The notes beneath the pieces were generated by a model. It had not been told where the DNA came from. It saw only the letters and a program-made list of their open reading frames with translations, and did not search any database. DNA of 64,000 nucleotides from Wuchereria bancrofti (Eukaryota; Nematoda; Chromadorea; Rhabditida; Onchocercidae): contig SSBO01000012.1 in the NCBI GenBank assembly GCA_005281725.1, positions 13,252,398 through 13,316,397 of the forward strand, given 5' to 3'. This document shows, one piece after another, positions 63,361 to 64,000 of this stretch. The position numbers were made by a program, and so were the translations under genes. Position 1 is the stretch's first letter. The number at the start of each line of letters is the position of its first letter.

Positions 63361-63873
63361 TTCCTATATCAGAGGAAGAAAACGGAATGGAATATGTAGC
63401 GCCAACATTTTTGAGAACTTTAGAAGGAATTCATGCTAAAGAATTAGAACATGTTGTATTAGAATGTAAAATTATTGGTGAACCAATGCCTGAAATTAAA
63501 TGGTTTAAGGTAGGAATTTTTCATAATAAATAAATGCAATTTATTCATATGTTTTTTTTTTTTAATGTACATTTTCTTATAATTAAATGATCGCTCTCTT
63601 TAGCTTATGAAGAATTAAAAAACGAATTTAAAAATTAAAAAAAAAAAGCAAAAAAAAAAAAAACGAATCATTTTAATCTTTTAATTTGGAAATTCCTAGT
63701 ATGTTCATAACTTTTTCAGAATTTCTTATTTAATGTTCCCTCTTTTTTTATTATTATGAGCATTTTATTTTTGATTTCAGGATAAAGAGGAAATTAGCGC
63801 AAATGATACCCATTTCAAAAAGGAAACACTTCCGGATGGTACAGCTCGGTTGATTATTGATTCGGTTAATAAG
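63361..63873 (+). CDS. Immunoglobulin I-set domain protein, partial
   Basis: Two internal exons, 63361-63509 (enters in phase 2 of a codon) and 63781-63873 (phase 0 both ends), are bounded by TTATTTTAG, GTAGGA, TTGATTTCAG and GTATTT. They encode the first two thirds of an I-set Ig domain: APTFLRTL (A strand), VVLECKIIGEPMPEIKWF with the B-strand Cys and core Trp, a DKEEI turn, then DGTARLIID (E strand). The F-strand Cys with its DSGTY-C context would lie past 64000. The GEPMPEIKWFKD signature is common in giant nematode muscle proteins (twitchin, titin, UNC-89, kettin) and in adhesion molecules; which one cannot be told from one domain. The acidic linker EEENGMEY precedes the domain. The start codon and upstream exons were not found. 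Confidence 0.75.
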
Positions 63874-63948
63874 GTATTTTAATATTTTTGTGAAATTGAA
63901 ATTGATTTTTTTTTTTGAATTGATTTTTGAAATTGATTTAATATTTGT

Positions 63949-63960
63949 GAAATTGATGAA

Positions 63961-64000
<40 letters not shown>
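63949..64000. repeat. (GATT)n microsatellite at the window end
   Basis: GATT units run to the end of the window, after degenerate GAAATTGATTT repeats from about 63890. It lies in an intron of the Ig-domain gene. Confidence 0.85.

Noticed and set aside
1..64000. CRISPR arrays, bacterial operons, tRNA, rRNA and Wolbachia-derived genes
   Set aside because: None seen. The repeats lack spacer structure, no tRNA T-arm boxes were recognised, and no intronless bacterial-type genes are present apart from the PSTK-like exon, which belongs to a eukaryotic/archaeal family.

Overview
The window looks like a piece of a filarial (spirurid) nematode genome. It is very A+T-rich. Its genes are cut into many small exons, with TTTCAG-type acceptors and short to medium introns. 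One gene encodes a complete 515-residue cofactor-independent phosphoglycerate mutase of the nematode type, and other genes are of nematode type (a NPY/NPF-class neuropeptide receptor, a FLYWCH factor). Everything comes from reading the sequence by eye. Exon borders were set by requiring canonical GT/AG, continuous phase and recognisable family motifs. No alignment or database search was run.

Layout. 1-360: the first of two decayed copies of a non-LTR retrotransposon C-terminal region; the second lies at about 6858-7245. 3912-6203 (-): a four-exon gene for a 240-residue protein with an aerolysin/ETX-MTX2-like strand pattern. 7260-11130: nothing certain. 11195-16914 (-): an eight-exon neuropeptide GPCR of 389 residues. 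16915-39230: a gene desert of about 22 kb with hairpins, minisatellites, a (CATT)n satellite of about 450 bp, and an exact 1691-bp direct duplication split by a single N. 39337-44229 (-): ipgm-1 in 12 exons. 47696-48716 (+): a three-exon small, secreted, acidic protein. 51223-54840 (-): a six-exon FLYWCH zinc-finger gene with a long polyglutamine tract and a possible alternative 3'-terminal exon. 58191-59048 (+): a single-exon O-phosphoseryl-tRNA(Sec) kinase-like gene lying between the arms of an inverted repeat of about 0.57 kb. 59983-60620: a G-rich island, unlike anything else here. 63361-64000 (+): the first visible exons of an immunoglobulin I-set protein that runs off the window.

The genes do not form a pathway or an operon; they are separate units on both strands. 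Functions covered are glycolysis/gluconeogenesis (ipgm-1), peptide signalling (GPCR), transcriptional regulation (FLYWCH), selenocysteine-tRNA maturation (PSTK-like), and probably muscle or cell-adhesion structure (Ig domains). The least explained items are the aerolysin-like gene, the acidic secreted protein with a tandem duplication inside an exon, the in-phase alternative exon in the FLYWCH gene, and the two duplications that end at single N characters. Those two may be assembly artefacts and should be settled before any copy-number conclusion.
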